A stretch of 47,754 bases of DNA from Chromatiaceae bacterium (GTDB taxonomy: Bacteria; Pseudomonadota; Gammaproteobacteria; SZUA-140), in assembly GCA_003232725.1 (NCBI GenBank), contig QIJH01000176.1:1-47754 (forward strand). Reading direction: 5' to 3'. Within the stretch, counting starts at the first letter, position 1; each line of letters opens with the position of its first letter. A model generated the notes under the pieces. The model did not search any database, had not been told where the DNA came from, and saw only the letters and a list, made by a program, of their open reading frames with translations. Shown here piece after piece: positions 1 to 9,800 of the stretch. A program made the position numbers and the translations under genes.

Positions 1-87
1 AGCGGGACTATTACCAAAATTGACAACGCTGATGGTGCGGATTTGGAATTTAAGCTGCCCGTTCATGAATTAATAGAGGTGCCCTGA
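1..87 (+). CDS. C-terminal end of an unrecognised protein (partial)
   Basis: An open frame enters from the left edge and ends with TGA at 85-87, giving 28 visible residues ending in LIEVP. No family is recognised. The same frame then stays open for 42 more codons to a TAG at 214-216 (segment containing NLFDFKLFGYGNKESYSG), so a premature stop in a longer gene is possible, but a stretch this short can also be open by chance. Positions 88-234 hold no other supported gene. Confidence 0.3.
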   Translation, partial: SGTITKIDNADGADLEFKLPVHELIEVP

Positions 88-234
88 ATACCATCGAAAT
101 CATTCAACAGAGAGAACCTCTTTGACTTTAAGCTCTTTGGTTATGGCAATAAAGAGTCGTATTCAGGCATATTGAGTTTCAAAATTGATGTGGCAATGGT
201 AGCGGCAGTGAAGTAGGAGGGGCGCTCAATTTTA

Positions 235-1194
235 GTGCCAAAACAGGAAAATAATGGCAAAATTCGCCTCATGAAAATCTCAATGCAATTCCTCTCCCTG
301 CCCAATGCTGCCGCTGTTGATGCGGATGTGCTGCTTCTGCCTGTGCCACACGAGCAGACGGTTACTTACAAACCAGGCACTGCTAATGGCCCCGAGGCAA
401 TTTTAGTAGCGAGTGAGCAGCTGGAGTTTTTTGAAGAGGATATGGCCTGGTGTCCGCTACTGCATATGAAGCTGGCGGTATTGCCTGCGGTTGAATCGAT
501 TGAGGGAGAGCCGGAGGAGGCGTTTCATCGTCGTCTGTTTGAGGCGGTCGAACAACTACCCAGTGATGCGCTTTTGATTGCATTGGGTGGTGAACATTCG
601 ATCACCCCCGAGATGCTGTTTGCCCGCTTGCCTGAAGGTGGCACGGTGGTACAACTCGATGCGCATGCGGACCTTCGTTCTGGTTATTACGGATCGGTTT
701 ATAACCATGCCTGTCCGATGTATCGCATTAGGGAGCGTGGCTACCAGCTGATTCAGATCGGCATCCGTTCACTGCATGCGAATGAGGCGGCGCAGATTGA
801 ATCTGATGATGGTATCACGGTGTGGTTTGATCGCGCACTACAGCGTCCCGGCGTATGGCTGAAGTTGCTTGATCAACTGGCTTCCCTGAGTGGCCCGGTG
901 TGGTTGAGTATTGATATGGATGGTTTTGACCCCGCGTTGATTGCAGGCGTTGGTACGCCGCAGCCGGGTGGTTTGTCATGGCATCAGGGCCTTGATGTGT
1001 TGCTGGCGTTAACGGAAAACCGTGCGGTTGATCTGCGCAATATCGATATCGTTGAACTGGCACCCGAACCAAGCCAGGTCTCAGAGATGATGGCGGCTAA
1101 GCTGGTGCAGAAGTGCATCTCTTATTGGGGAAAGTCTCAAGGTTTTGATCAGCGCCCAGCGCAAGGCTCACAGGTTGGGGCTGACGATGAGTGA
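235..1194 (+). CDS. speB: agmatinase (ureohydrolase family)
   Basis: Hydrolyses agmatine to putrescine and urea in the cytoplasm, using a two-manganese centre. The ureohydrolase metal motifs are all visible: GGEHSIT near residue 117-124, DAHADLR near 142-148 and SIDMDGFDPA near 225-234. Length (319 aa) is typical. The GTG start at 235 has a GGAGG 14 bases upstream, a little far. The ATG at 271 (MKISMQF) fits the family start as well and would give 307 aa, so the start is unsure. The stop overlaps the start of speA by 8 bases, so the two are translated together and form the two-step arginine to putrescine route. Confidence 0.9.
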   Translation: MPKQENNGKIRLMKISMQFLSLPNAAAVDADVLLLPVPHEQTVTYKPGTANGPEAILVASEQLEFFEEDMAWCPLLHMKLAVLPAVESIEGEPEEAFHRRLFEAVEQLPSDALLIALGGEHSITPEMLFARLPEGGTVVQLDAHADLRSGYYGSVYNHACPMYRIRERGYQLIQIGIRSLHANEAAQIESDDGITVWFDRALQRPGVWLKLLDQLASLSGPVWLSIDMDGFDPALIAGVGTPQPGGLSWHQGLDVLLALTENRAVDLRNIDIVELAPEPSQVSEMMAAKLVQKCISYWGKSQGFDQRPAQGSQVGADDE

Positions 1195-3094
1195 TAAAAA
1201 ATGGTCAGTTAGTGATGCTGCCAAGCTCTATCAGGTGGAGGGCTGGGGCGACGGTTTTTTTAACATTAACGACAGCGGTAATGTTGAGGCGATTTCGAAC
1301 GGGAGCAGTGTCGACCTAAAGGAACTGTGTGATGAACTGGCCACACAGGATCTTCATCCGCCGTTATTGCTACGATTTTCTGACCTGCTTAATAAGCGCA
1401 TGAAGCAGATTCATCAGCGTTTCACGGTTGCGCGTGAAGAGTCTGCATACCAAGGAAAATATTACGGTGTCTATCCGATTAAGGTAAATCAACAGCGGCA
1501 AGTAGTGGAAGAGATTGTTGAATATGGCGCGGCCTTTAACTGGGGCTTAGAAGCGGGTTCAAAACCTGAACTGCATGCAACGCTGGCGATGCTGGAAGAT
1601 GTCGAAGGGTTGATTATCTGTAACGGTTATAAAGACCAGGACTTTATCGAGCTGGCGTTGATGGGGTTGAAGATGGGTAAGCGCGTCTTCATCGTGATTG
1701 AAAAACCGAATGAGCTTGAGTTGGTATTAAACACGGCGCAACGTCTGAAAGTAAAGCCTTTGATTGGCCTGCGTTGTCGTCTTGCTGCAACCAGCCGGGG
1801 AAAGTGGCATAGCTCGGGTGGTGATATGTCGAAGTTTGGACTGTCGCCATCGGAGTTGCTGGATGCGATTAATAAACTCAAAGAGGCCAATCGATTAGAT
1901 TGTTTAAATCTACTTCATTTTCATATTGGCAGTCAGGTACCGGAGATCAGCAGTATCAAAGATGCGATGCAGGAAGCGGCGCGTTACTTTGTTGAGGCGC
2001 GACGACTCGGTGCACCGATTGAATTTATCGATGTCGGAGGGGGCCTTGGGGTGAACTATGATGGCAACATCACCTCGGTCAATTATAGCTTGCAAGAGTA
2101 CGCCAATGAGATTGTCTGGACGATGCAGCAGGTCTGTAATGAAGAAAACCTGACTCATCCGCATATCATTTCAGAGTCTGGTCGCGCCTTGGTGGCTCAC
2201 CACTCAGTCTTGATTGTTGACGTGTTAGGCATCACAAAACGTACCGGTGATCAACTGCCGCAAGCGCCTGCTGAGCATAGCCCGTTACAACTTCGCCAGT
2301 TGTGGGAGACGCTTAATGAGCGGGATGAAATGTCGCCGCGTGAAGCGTTACATATCGCGATTTCATTGCGTGAAGATATGAATAAACTGTTTAGCCTGGG
2401 CCATGCGACGCTAGCAGATCGCGCGCGCATGGATGATATCTACTGGCATCTGGTGAATATCATTATGCAGCGTCTCAATGACAGTGAGATTGAACAGTTG
2501 ATGCCTGGGTTAAAGACGCAAGCGGCAGATCGTTACTTCTGTAATTTTTCAGTCTTTCAATCGCTGCCAGATGCGTGGGCGATTAAACAGGTCTTTCCCG
2601 TGATGCCCATTCACCGCCTGGATGAAGCGCCCACACAGGATGGCATACTGGTTGATGTGACCTGTGATTCTGATGGTACCTTGCTGAATTTTCCATTAGA
2701 GAGTGGTCATTCAAAGACATTGCCACTACATGCTGAAAAACAGGATGAGCGTTATCTGCTCGGAATGTTTTTAACCGGTGCTTACCAGGAAATTCTGGGT
2801 GGCCTGCATAACCTCTTCGGTGATACCCATGCGGTTCATATTCGGATGGATGGTGACAAGTACGAACTGGAGCAGGTGGTCAAAGGTGAGTCAGTAGCGG
2901 ATGTGCTCGATTACGTGCAGTTTCATGAAACCGTATTGATTGACCGTATGCGACGCCAGGTGCAGGAGGCGCGTCGTGAAGGACGTCTGACGGCACGTGA
3001 AGCCAATGCTTTTTTGCGTTTTTATCAGAAGGGGTTAAAGGGATACACCTATCTTGAAGAGGATACGCCGACGATTCCGTTTAACCCTGACTAA
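1187..3094 (+). CDS. speA: biosynthetic arginine decarboxylase
   Basis: PLP enzyme of the alanine-racemase-fold (group IV) decarboxylases that turns arginine into agmatine, the substrate of the agmatinase just upstream. The PLP lysine lies in YPIKVNQQRQ (about Lys99). Further family motifs seen are the glycine-rich DVGGGLGVNY and SESGRALVAHHSVL. The length of 635 aa matches the family (about 630-660). The ATG at 1187 is chosen because it overlaps the speB stop (ATGAGTGA) and begins MSDKKWSVSDA like relatives; an upstream TTG at 1145 would add 14 residues lying inside speB. It converges on nspC with an 18-base gap. Confidence 0.95.
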   Translation: MSDKKWSVSDAAKLYQVEGWGDGFFNINDSGNVEAISNGSSVDLKELCDELATQDLHPPLLLRFSDLLNKRMKQIHQRFTVAREESAYQGKYYGVYPIKVNQQRQVVEEIVEYGAAFNWGLEAGSKPELHATLAMLEDVEGLIICNGYKDQDFIELALMGLKMGKRVFIVIEKPNELELVLNTAQRLKVKPLIGLRCRLAATSRGKWHSSGGDMSKFGLSPSELLDAINKLKEANRLDCLNLLHFHIGSQVPEISSIKDAMQEAARYFVEARRLGAPIEFIDVGGGLGVNYDGNITSVNYSLQEYANEIVWTMQQVCNEENLTHPHIISESGRALVAHHSVLIVDVLGITKRTGDQLPQAPAEHSPLQLRQLWETLNERDEMSPREALHIAISLREDMNKLFSLGHATLADRARMDDIYWHLVNIIMQRLNDSEIEQLMPGLKTQAADRYFCNFSVFQSLPDAWAIKQVFPVMPIHRLDEAPTQDGILVDVTCDSDGTLLNFPLESGHSKTLPLHAEKQDERYLLGMFLTGAYQEILGGLHNLFGDTHAVHIRMDGDKYELEQVVKGESVADVLDYVQFHETVLIDRMRRQVQEARREGRLTAREANAFLRFYQKGLKGYTYLEEDTPTIPFNPD

Positions 3095-3107
3095 AATGGT
3101 TGATAGA

Positions 3108-3124
3108 CGTCTCTATGAGAGACG
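3108..3124. terminator. hairpin between convergent speA and nspC
   Basis: A 7-bp perfect stem (CGTCTCT, loop ATG, AGAGACG) sits between speA and the 3' end of nspC, overlapping the nspC stop codon. It is placed to act as a bidirectional terminator, but there is no strong T-tract on either side. Confidence 0.4.
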
Positions 3125-4226
3125 GCTTTCGTAGTCATGATAATCAAAACGGCGTACCACTTCCAAGCGTCCATCTTCATGTTGAATTGCAATCGCCGGG
3201 TGGTTAACACCATTAAACATGGTGGTCTTGACCATGGTGTAGTGAATCATATCTTCAAAGATCAGCTCGTCACCAATTTTTAGCGGCTGATCAAACGAAT
3301 AATCACCCATCACATCGCCCGCCAGGCAGGTGATGCCACCCAGCTGGTAGGTGAACGCCTTTTCACCAGGCAGTGCCGCACCACGCACGGCTGCACGATA
3401 AGGCATCTCCAGCAGATCTGGCATATGGGCGGTGGCAGAGGTGTTTAGCAGTGCGATGCTGGTTCCGTCACGCGCTATCACATCGAGTACCGTAGCGCTC
3501 AAGATACCGGCATCCCACGCAATGGCGGAACCCGGTTCCAGTACTACCTCTAATGATGGATGGCGTTGGCGAAATGCCTTTAATACACGAATCAAACGCT
3601 CAACATCATAACCTTGCCTTGTTATCAGGTGACCACCACCAAGATTGAGGTAGCAGATGGTCGAAGTGTTTTTCAACCGCTTCAATCAGGCGTTCAGTCG
3701 CATCAGCATCACATTCGCACAGTGCATGCACATGCAGCCCCTCGATGCCAGCAGGTAATCCATCTGCAAGTTCAGCAGCAGGAATACCGAGACGTGACTG
3801 TTCGTTACAAGGGTTATAGAGATCGTTCTCCACTTCATTCACACCAGGATTAACCCGTAGCCCGCATGAAACACCTGCTGTTTGATCTTTAAAACGTTGC
3901 CACTGGCTTAGTGAGTTAAACGAGATGCGGTTGGATAGCTTCACCAATTCAGGCCATTCGGCATCGCTATAAGCGGGTGCATAGAGGTGAATGTGCCCTC
4001 CAAAATGGTGCTGTGCGAGGCGTGCTTCATTGTATGAACTGGCAGCGCATCCAGAGAGATAGTCACGTACCATGGGAAAGGCAGACCACATCGCAAAGCC
4101 CTTTAGGGCAAGGATAATAGTACAGCCTGATGTCTGTTGCACGTGCTTGACCAGCTGAAGGTTTTCTCTGAGCTTTACCTCCTCTAATAGAAAGCAGGGC
4201 GAGGGTCGTGAGGTTAAATTATTCAT
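3113..4226 (-). pseudogene. nspC: carboxynorspermidine decarboxylase, frameshifted
   Basis: PLP decarboxylase that converts carboxy(nor)spermidine to (nor)spermidine. The gene is in two frames. The N-terminal part (4226 down to about 3655) reads MNNLTSRPSPCFLLEE through EAVEKHFDHLL. The C-terminal part continues in another frame as CYLNLGGGHLITRQGYDVE to the end, with the conserved LEPGSA, GGITCLAGD and EDMIHYTMVKTTMFNG. At the junction (about 3649-3662) the remembered family pattern FDHLLPRLKWVNFGGGH lacks about three residues and the frame changes, which fits a loss of about 14 nt between copies of GCTACCT. All other parts look conserved, so the lesion is recent or is a sequence error. The gene follows the dehydrogenase gene by 3 bases. 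Confidence 0.85.
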
Positions 4227-4229
4227 TGG

Positions 4230-5459
4230 TTAAGCGCAGCACTCGCTATTCAGTTCAGTTGGTAGCCTATCGATATCGATATCACATGCTACATCGTTCC
4301 ATGGCAGGCCGTATCTGTTAAGGTCTGCCATGAAAGGATCTGGATCAAACTGTTCCATGTTCCACACACCAGCTCCAGACCATTTACCTTCGAGCATCAT
4401 CTTGGCACCGATCATCGCTGCTACGCCGGTGGTGTATGAGACACCCTGCGCATTGGTCTCTTTGAAACATGCCTGGTGATCGCAGATGTTATAGAGATAG
4501 CGTGATACCGGTTTGTCGTCTTTGTTACCTGTGATGATGCAGCCGATGTTGGTCTTGCCCTTAGTGCGTGGACCAAGCGTTGCCGGATCAGGTAAAAGCG
4601 CCGTAAGGAACTGCAGTGGTACGATTTGTTGTCCCTGGAATTCGATTGGCTTGATACTGTCGAGACCGATGTTCTGGAATACCTCAAGATGTTTCAGATA
4701 GCTCTCACCAAAAGTCATCCAAAATCGCATCCGCTTCACGCCAGGGATGTGTTTGGCGAGCGATTCCATCTCTTCATGGTAGAGCAGGAACATCTTGCGT
4801 GGGCCGATTGCCGGGAAATCAAACACACGTGAAATTTCCATCGGCTGGGTCTCAATCCACTGGCCATGCTCAAAATAGCGTCCGTTGGCAGTCACTTCGC
4901 GAATGTTGATTTCAGGGTTAAAATTGGTGGCAAAGGGGTAGCCGTGGTCACCCGCATTACAATCCAGGATGTCAATGGTGTCGATCTGATCAAAATGGTG
5001 CTTTAGTGCGTAGGCGGTAAAGACGTTGGTCACACCGGGGTCAAAGCCAGAACCGAGCAGCGCAGTGATGCCCGCCGCTTTGAAACGTGCTTGATAGGCC
5101 CACTGCCAGCTGTATTCGAACTTAGCCTCATCCAGTGGTTCATAATTGGCGGTATCAAGGTAGTCGATACCGCCCTCCAGGCAGGCGTCCATAATAGTCA
5201 GGTCCTGATAGGGTAGCGCCACATTGATGATCATCTTTGGCTCGACCTTGCGGATCAGTGCCACCAGCTCTGCTACATTATCGGCATTGACCTGGGCGGT
5301 TTTGACGCGATCGCTGGTAATTTCACTGGCGATCTGCTCGCATTTTGAAACCGTGCGGCTCGCCAGCCAGATGTCACTAAAGACATCAGGCAGTTGCGCA
5401 CATTTGTGGGTAACAACCCGGCCGACGCCGCCCGCACCGATGATTAACACGCTATTCAT
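4230..5459 (-). CDS. carboxynorspermidine dehydrogenase (saccharopine dehydrogenase family)
   Basis: NAD(P)H-dependent enzyme that condenses aspartate semialdehyde with a diamine (putrescine or diaminopropane) to give carboxyspermidine or carboxynorspermidine. The 409-aa protein opens with the Rossmann motif VLIIGAGGVGRVV and contains LLGSGFDPGVTNVFTAYA, typical of the Lys1/CANSDH branch. It is intact and directly precedes nspC, so it supplies that enzyme's substrate. With speA and speB opposite, the segment encodes a full arginine to spermidine path on paper. The substrate preference (spermidine or norspermidine) cannot be read from the sequence. Confidence 0.88.
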   Translation of the reverse strand: MNSVLIIGAGGVGRVVTHKCAQLPDVFSDIWLASRTVSKCEQIASEITSDRVKTAQVNADNVAELVALIRKVEPKMIINVALPYQDLTIMDACLEGGIDYLDTANYEPLDEAKFEYSWQWAYQARFKAAGITALLGSGFDPGVTNVFTAYALKHHFDQIDTIDILDCNAGDHGYPFATNFNPEINIREVTANGRYFEHGQWIETQPMEISRVFDFPAIGPRKMFLLYHEEMESLAKHIPGVKRMRFWMTFGESYLKHLEVFQNIGLDSIKPIEFQGQQIVPLQFLTALLPDPATLGPRTKGKTNIGCIITGNKDDKPVSRYLYNICDHQACFKETNAQGVSYTTGVAAMIGAKMMLEGKWSGAGVWNMEQFDPDPFMADLNRYGLPWNDVACDIDIDRLPTELNSECCA

Positions 5460-5708
5460 AACAACACCCTGAATAAATCTGGCAATAGTTTCTGGAAAAT
5501 GGTGCCGCGATTTTAGTCTGTTGACTGCGGGTATGTCATCTTTAAGTTTTCTGTATAAGAGTCATGGCACCGAGTGATGTCATGCCGTATGATATTGACT
5601 TTCCAGGCGGCAATAGGGAATGCTCTCCTTTTTAAGGCTTCGGGACGAGTATCATATTGATTCTGTTTGTAATTATGTTAGTCTTCCCCTTCGATCTGTA
5701 GTGAATAT

Positions 5709-7298
5709 ATGGCCAATAATGTGGTGCAAAAAATCGATGCCTCCGAGCGCTCAGTGGTTGCTAGCCCTGCTGTCCAGACTGATCTCTGCAACGGCCAGAA
5801 AAAACCGGCCCCTTTTTTACACGATCCCTCTCTGCTTCATGATGCATCTCCCGCTTATTACCTGAAAACCGATGCGCTGGCGTCGTTGATGGTTCATGTG
5901 CAAAATACGCTCTCTGATCACGGGCCGATGCAGGTGATTATCGCGGAACATGGCCGAGGCAAGAGTTCATTTATTCGCCAGCTGATTAGCGAGGCTGCTG
6001 GTCGTTGGCAGCTCTGTTATATCCATGCGGACTACCAGTTGGGCGTTGATCATATTATCGATGCGCTTGGGCAGGTGTTCCTGGCTCAGGAGGGGGGCGA
6101 TTTTGAGTCGCTGGTGAGTGGTTTGATTCGGTATGATGTTAATCAGCCATCTCCGCTGGTGATTGTTGATGATGCGCAAAATATCTCATCGTATGGGCTG
6201 GAGACGCTGGCGACGATTAAGCGAACAGTGACTGAGCAGGGCGGCAATATCGATATTATTCTTTGTGCCAGCCCGACACTGCGTAAAAACATTGCTTCGT
6301 ATGGTATGTCTGCTTTTAAAGGGGAATGGTTTGAAGTGCACCTGCTGCCTCGCTTTACCGAGGAGGATACGCTCACCTATCTTAATGAACGCTTTGAAAA
6401 TTCGGCGGAGACTGAGTTTACCCCATCTCAACTGCAGATCATTAACCGGCGCGGTTGTGGTGTGCCTGCCTGTATTAATTATCATGCAGAGTTGGTGCTT
6501 GGACGACATATATCCGATGAACGCTTGCGGTTGGCGCATCAACAAATTTTGATACGGCAGAAGAAGATGCCATATTTTATGGGTGGCGGTGTCATGGTCT
6601 TGTTGTTGCTTGTGACCTCTGTTTTTATGCTCTCTAGTTCAGAACAAGCGTTGTTAGTTGATAACACTTCCACTGCGGCTTCGCCTCTCTCCATTGGTTT
6701 GCCTGCTGTTAAGCAAATGGTGGCTGAACAACAGTTGATTGTGAAATCTGAGGTGATAGTACCTGTCGTTATGAAGCCTGAAGAAAAGTCAAAGCCAGCT
6801 CCAGCTCCAGCTCCTAAGCCACGACCTGAACCTGCTGTAGCAAAGGATTCACCGCAACCGCTGCCAGCCATGGTGGACAAACCAAAGCTACCATTAACGA
6901 CAGCAGCGAAGCCTGCACCTGTTGTTAAAAAAACTGAGCCAGCTATGACTATCGCAGCAACACCAGTGAAAGCGGTTAAGACGTTGAGTGACGAGGCGAT
7001 TCCTGGTGTCGCCTGGTTAAAGGCGCAGCCTGAAAATTATCACTCCATTCAGCTGGCGGGCTCTCCGAACGAAAAAAATATTATCCGTTACATTACCCGT
7101 AGTTCACTGGATGGTGAACTGGCCTATGTGCTGCTTAAACGCAAAAATCGCAGTAGCTGGTATGTTGTTTTACATGGCAGTTTTGAATCAAGGGCTGAGG
7201 CACTGCGTATTGTTGAGTTCTTTCCACCTGAACTGAAAAAAAACAAACCATGGATTCGGCAGTTTTCTAAATTGAGCGATGCGCTGGACGAAAGTTAG
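5709..7298 (+). CDS. AAA ATPase with transmembrane anchor and C-terminal SPOR domain (DamX/ExeA-like)
   Basis: The 529-aa protein has an ExeA/GspA-type ATPase domain with Walker A AEHGRGKSS (about 79-87) and Walker B LVIVDDAQ (about 150-157). A single membrane helix follows at about 291-310 (MGGGVMVLLLLVTSVFML). Next comes a Pro/Ala/Lys-rich periplasmic linker (about 360-420) with PAPAPAPKPRPEP. A SPOR domain ends it (about 443-515, YHSIQLAGS to WYVVLHGSF). SPOR domains bind denuded septal peptidoglycan, so the protein is probably an inner-membrane division protein of the DamX type. The usual aroKB neighbours of damX are absent. ATG at 5709 is the first in-frame start. Confidence 0.8.
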   Translation: MANNVVQKIDASERSVVASPAVQTDLCNGQKKPAPFLHDPSLLHDASPAYYLKTDALASLMVHVQNTLSDHGPMQVIIAEHGRGKSSFIRQLISEAAGRWQLCYIHADYQLGVDHIIDALGQVFLAQEGGDFESLVSGLIRYDVNQPSPLVIVDDAQNISSYGLETLATIKRTVTEQGGNIDIILCASPTLRKNIASYGMSAFKGEWFEVHLLPRFTEEDTLTYLNERFENSAETEFTPSQLQIINRRGCGVPACINYHAELVLGRHISDERLRLAHQQILIRQKKMPYFMGGGVMVLLLLVTSVFMLSSSEQALLVDNTSTAASPLSIGLPAVKQMVAEQQLIVKSEVIVPVVMKPEEKSKPAPAPAPKPRPEPAVAKDSPQPLPAMVDKPKLPLTTAAKPAPVVKKTEPAMTIAATPVKAVKTLSDEAIPGVAWLKAQPENYHSIQLAGSPNEKNIIRYITRSSLDGELAYVLLKRKNRSSWYVVLHGSFESRAEALRIVEFFPPELKKNKPWIRQFSKLSDALDES

Positions 7299-7320
7299 GC
7301 TATCAGGCTGATAGCCTCTT
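7298..7320 (+). terminator. hairpin after the SPOR-domain gene
   Basis: GGCTATC, loop AGGCT, GATAGCC begins at the last base of the stop codon and is followed by TCTTATTC. It is a short stem with a weak T-tract, so a terminator is possible but not strong. Confidence 0.35.
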
Positions 7321-7345
7321 ATTCAAAAAATAGATGTTAAATTAG

Positions 7346-8563
7346 ATGCGTTCAAAAAAAGTTTTTTTCAATAACAGTGCTGGTGAACGCATTGCAGCGC
7401 TGCTGGATATGCCGCTTGAGAATCGTCCGGGCAGCTATGCGATTATTGCCCACTGTTTTACCTGCACTAAAAATATCAAGGCGATTCACTACATCAGTCG
7501 CGCCCTGACACAGCGTCATATAGCGGTGTTACGTTTTGACTTCACCGGTTTGGGCGAGAGTGAAGGCGATTTTTCCGAGAGTAACTTTAGCTCTAATGTT
7601 GAAGATCTGCTCTGTGCTGCACGCTACCTGGACGATGAGCACCAGGCGGCGGGAATCTTGATTGGTCATTCACTGGGTGGCACGGCTGCATTGGCGGCTG
7701 CGAGCCAAATCCTTTCTGTAAAGGGGGTGGTGACGATCGGCGCACCGTATGAGCCACACCATGTGTTGCACCACTTTAAAAAGGAGCAGGCTGAAATTGA
7801 GGCGAACGGTGAGGCAGAAGTGGTTGTCGCTGGCCAGCGCTACCGCATGAAGCAGCAGTTTCTCGATGATGTGCAAGGGGTAAAGATGGACAAGCCAATT
7901 AAGCAGCTGGGTTGTGCGTTGTTGGTTTTACATGCCTCAAATGATGAGACAGTCACGATGAATAACGCGGGTAAGATCTTTGAAGCGGCACTGCATCCCA
8001 AAAGCTTTGTCTCACTCGATGATGCAGGGCATCTACTGGCGAATAAGAGAGATGCTTGTTATGCCGGTGGTTTGATTGCATCCTGGGCTGAAAAATATCT
8101 TGCGATTGAGCCGTTATCGCACTTAACATCGCTCAGTGACGATGCGGTGGTCAGTGCGAGCATTGGTCGTGAACATTATTACACCGAGATCGACGCTCAT
8201 GGGCATGGGCTAATGGCGGATGAGCCTGAATCGATGGGTGGCGGTGCGCTGGGCCCAACCCCATACGAGTTATTAACGGCTGCGCTGGCTGCCTGTACCG
8301 CGATGACGTTGCGGATGTATGCCGATCACAAAAAATGGCCGCTTGCAGAGGTGAATGTACAGATCAGGCACCGTAAAATTCACGCTAAGGACTGTGCCGA
8401 GTGTGAAGATAAAACGGGTAAGATCGATTTGATTGAACGTGAAATTGAACTGGTAGGTGAATTATCGGGTGAACAGCGCCAGCGATTGTTAGAAATTGCA
8501 GATAAATGCCCGCTACACAAAACACTGCATGCCGAGGTCAAGGTGACTTCACGGTTGATTTAG
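7346..8563 (+). CDS. bifunctional alpha/beta hydrolase / OsmC-like protein
   Basis: Two domains are fused in 405 aa. Residues 1 to about 255 form a serine alpha/beta hydrolase with nucleophile elbow GHSLGG (about 106-111), acid site HASNDETV and His in DAGHLL. Residues from about 274 onward form an OsmC/Ohr-type domain with the two redox cysteines in LAACTAMT (Cys317) and ADKCPLHKTL (Cys388). OsmC/Ohr proteins reduce organic hydroperoxides, so the fusion may hydrolyse and detoxify peroxidised lipids or esters; that combined role is inference. The fusion is a known architecture in proteobacteria. The next gene starts 6 bases after the stop. Confidence 0.85.
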   Translation: MRSKKVFFNNSAGERIAALLDMPLENRPGSYAIIAHCFTCTKNIKAIHYISRALTQRHIAVLRFDFTGLGESEGDFSESNFSSNVEDLLCAARYLDDEHQAAGILIGHSLGGTAALAAASQILSVKGVVTIGAPYEPHHVLHHFKKEQAEIEANGEAEVVVAGQRYRMKQQFLDDVQGVKMDKPIKQLGCALLVLHASNDETVTMNNAGKIFEAALHPKSFVSLDDAGHLLANKRDACYAGGLIASWAEKYLAIEPLSHLTSLSDDAVVSASIGREHYYTEIDAHGHGLMADEPESMGGGALGPTPYELLTAALAACTAMTLRMYADHKKWPLAEVNVQIRHRKIHAKDCAECEDKTGKIDLIEREIELVGELSGEQRQRLLEIADKCPLHKTLHAEVKVTSRLI

Positions 8564-8568
8564 CAATT

Positions 8569-9774
8569 ATGAATAAGTTAATAATCTTGACGGTTTTGCT
8601 TGCTGGTATTGGTATTGGTTGGTTGTTGCGTGGTGCTGCTGCGCCGGCGCCGGTTGTCATTTCGCCAGCGCCATCGTTACATGAGCATTCTGATGAAGCT
8701 GTGAGTGCGATAGATGGCGCGTTGGATAGCCCCGTTATCATCTCCGCTACTCATTTAAGTGTGAAGTCGCTTGATGAAATCAAACGCTCGCAAAAACAGC
8801 CGTTGGAGCCACTCACTGCACTGTTAAGTGCAGGGCGAGATGCAGAAGCGATTGAATGGTACGTATCATTTGAGCGCGAAAATGGCGATGTCGACAGCGC
8901 ACGCAAATGGATCAATCAAGAGGTGACTCGACGTGAGCAGCGTCATGATCTACATGACGCTGCTCGATTACTGTCACTGTTCATTGAGCAATTACCGCAT
9001 GGCTTTGATGAACGTATCGCGCTGACATCAATCTATCAGCGACAGGAGCAATTTTATCCGGCGTTAAGCGTGCTGTTTGAGACCATACCAGTCGCCTCAA
9101 CGACGGTTGAACTAACACAGCTTGATCAGTTAATTTTGAAAACCGTTAAAGCGGCCGATAGAGATATTCGCCCTGATGATATTGGTGCGAAAATTGAGCT
9201 GTATCAGTTTTTGCTGCAACATCGTGCTTCAGATACGCAATACTATATTGAGTTAGCAAAATGGCTGGTGAAAGGTACGCATCTCGATGCCGCTATTGAA
9301 CAGCTTTATATCGTGCAGTATGACCCCTTTGTGGGTGATGTTGCACAGAAAATGCTGGCTGAGATTGAACGTCTTCGCTTAAAATTACTTGAAACACCGC
9401 TGGCATTAGTGCGTAGAGGCAGCCACTTTATGGTGGACGCCTCATTGAATCACAATGAGATACGTCTGTTGATTGATACGGGTGCGTCACTAACGGTATT
9501 GGATAGTGCTGCGGCGCAGCTATTAGGGTTAGATGAATTTGATGCGTTACAGCGAATGCAGATGAATACGGCGAATGGCGTGACGGAAGCATTACTGTAT
9601 CGAATCGACTCGATGGCGCTGGGGGTCTTTGCTGTTTCATCGATTGATATTGCCGTGGTAGAGCATCTGGAGATCAGTGGCGCCTCTGGTCTATTGGGGA
9701 TGAATTTTCTGCAGCATTTTGAGTTCCGGATTGATCAATCTGATGCGCAGCTCTTTTTGAAATATCGTGATTAA
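8569..9774 (+). CDS. membrane-anchored retropepsin-like aspartyl protease
   Basis: 401 aa. An N-terminal membrane segment (LIILTVLLAGIGIGWLL) is followed by a helical, repeat-like middle (about 70-260, possibly TPR-type). A C-terminal retropepsin-like domain carries the active-site motif LLIDTGASLTVL (catalytic Asp about 303) and the closing GASGLLGMNFLQHF. The domain is probably periplasmic. ATG at 8569 is chosen because it begins the hydrophobic anchor; an upstream in-frame start at 8506 lies inside the OsmC gene. Substrate and function are unknown. Confidence 0.75.
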   Translation: MNKLIILTVLLAGIGIGWLLRGAAAPAPVVISPAPSLHEHSDEAVSAIDGALDSPVIISATHLSVKSLDEIKRSQKQPLEPLTALLSAGRDAEAIEWYVSFERENGDVDSARKWINQEVTRREQRHDLHDAARLLSLFIEQLPHGFDERIALTSIYQRQEQFYPALSVLFETIPVASTTVELTQLDQLILKTVKAADRDIRPDDIGAKIELYQFLLQHRASDTQYYIELAKWLVKGTHLDAAIEQLYIVQYDPFVGDVAQKMLAEIERLRLKLLETPLALVRRGSHFMVDASLNHNEIRLLIDTGASLTVLDSAAAQLLGLDEFDALQRMQMNTANGVTEALLYRIDSMALGVFAVSSIDIAVVEHLEISGASGLLGMNFLQHFEFRIDQSDAQLFLKYRD

Positions 9775-9800
9775 TTATGTTTAGTAATGAAGGTTGATAG

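Noticed and set aside
88..216. In-frame continuation after the TGA at 85-87 as a stop-interrupted gene
   Set aside because: Only 42 codons are open and the upstream gene is mostly outside the window, so a nonsense mutation cannot be told from chance.
5620..5865. 81-codon plus-strand frame overlapping the ATPase-SPOR gene start
   Set aside because: It lies in another frame of a well-supported gene and its sequence shows no family features.
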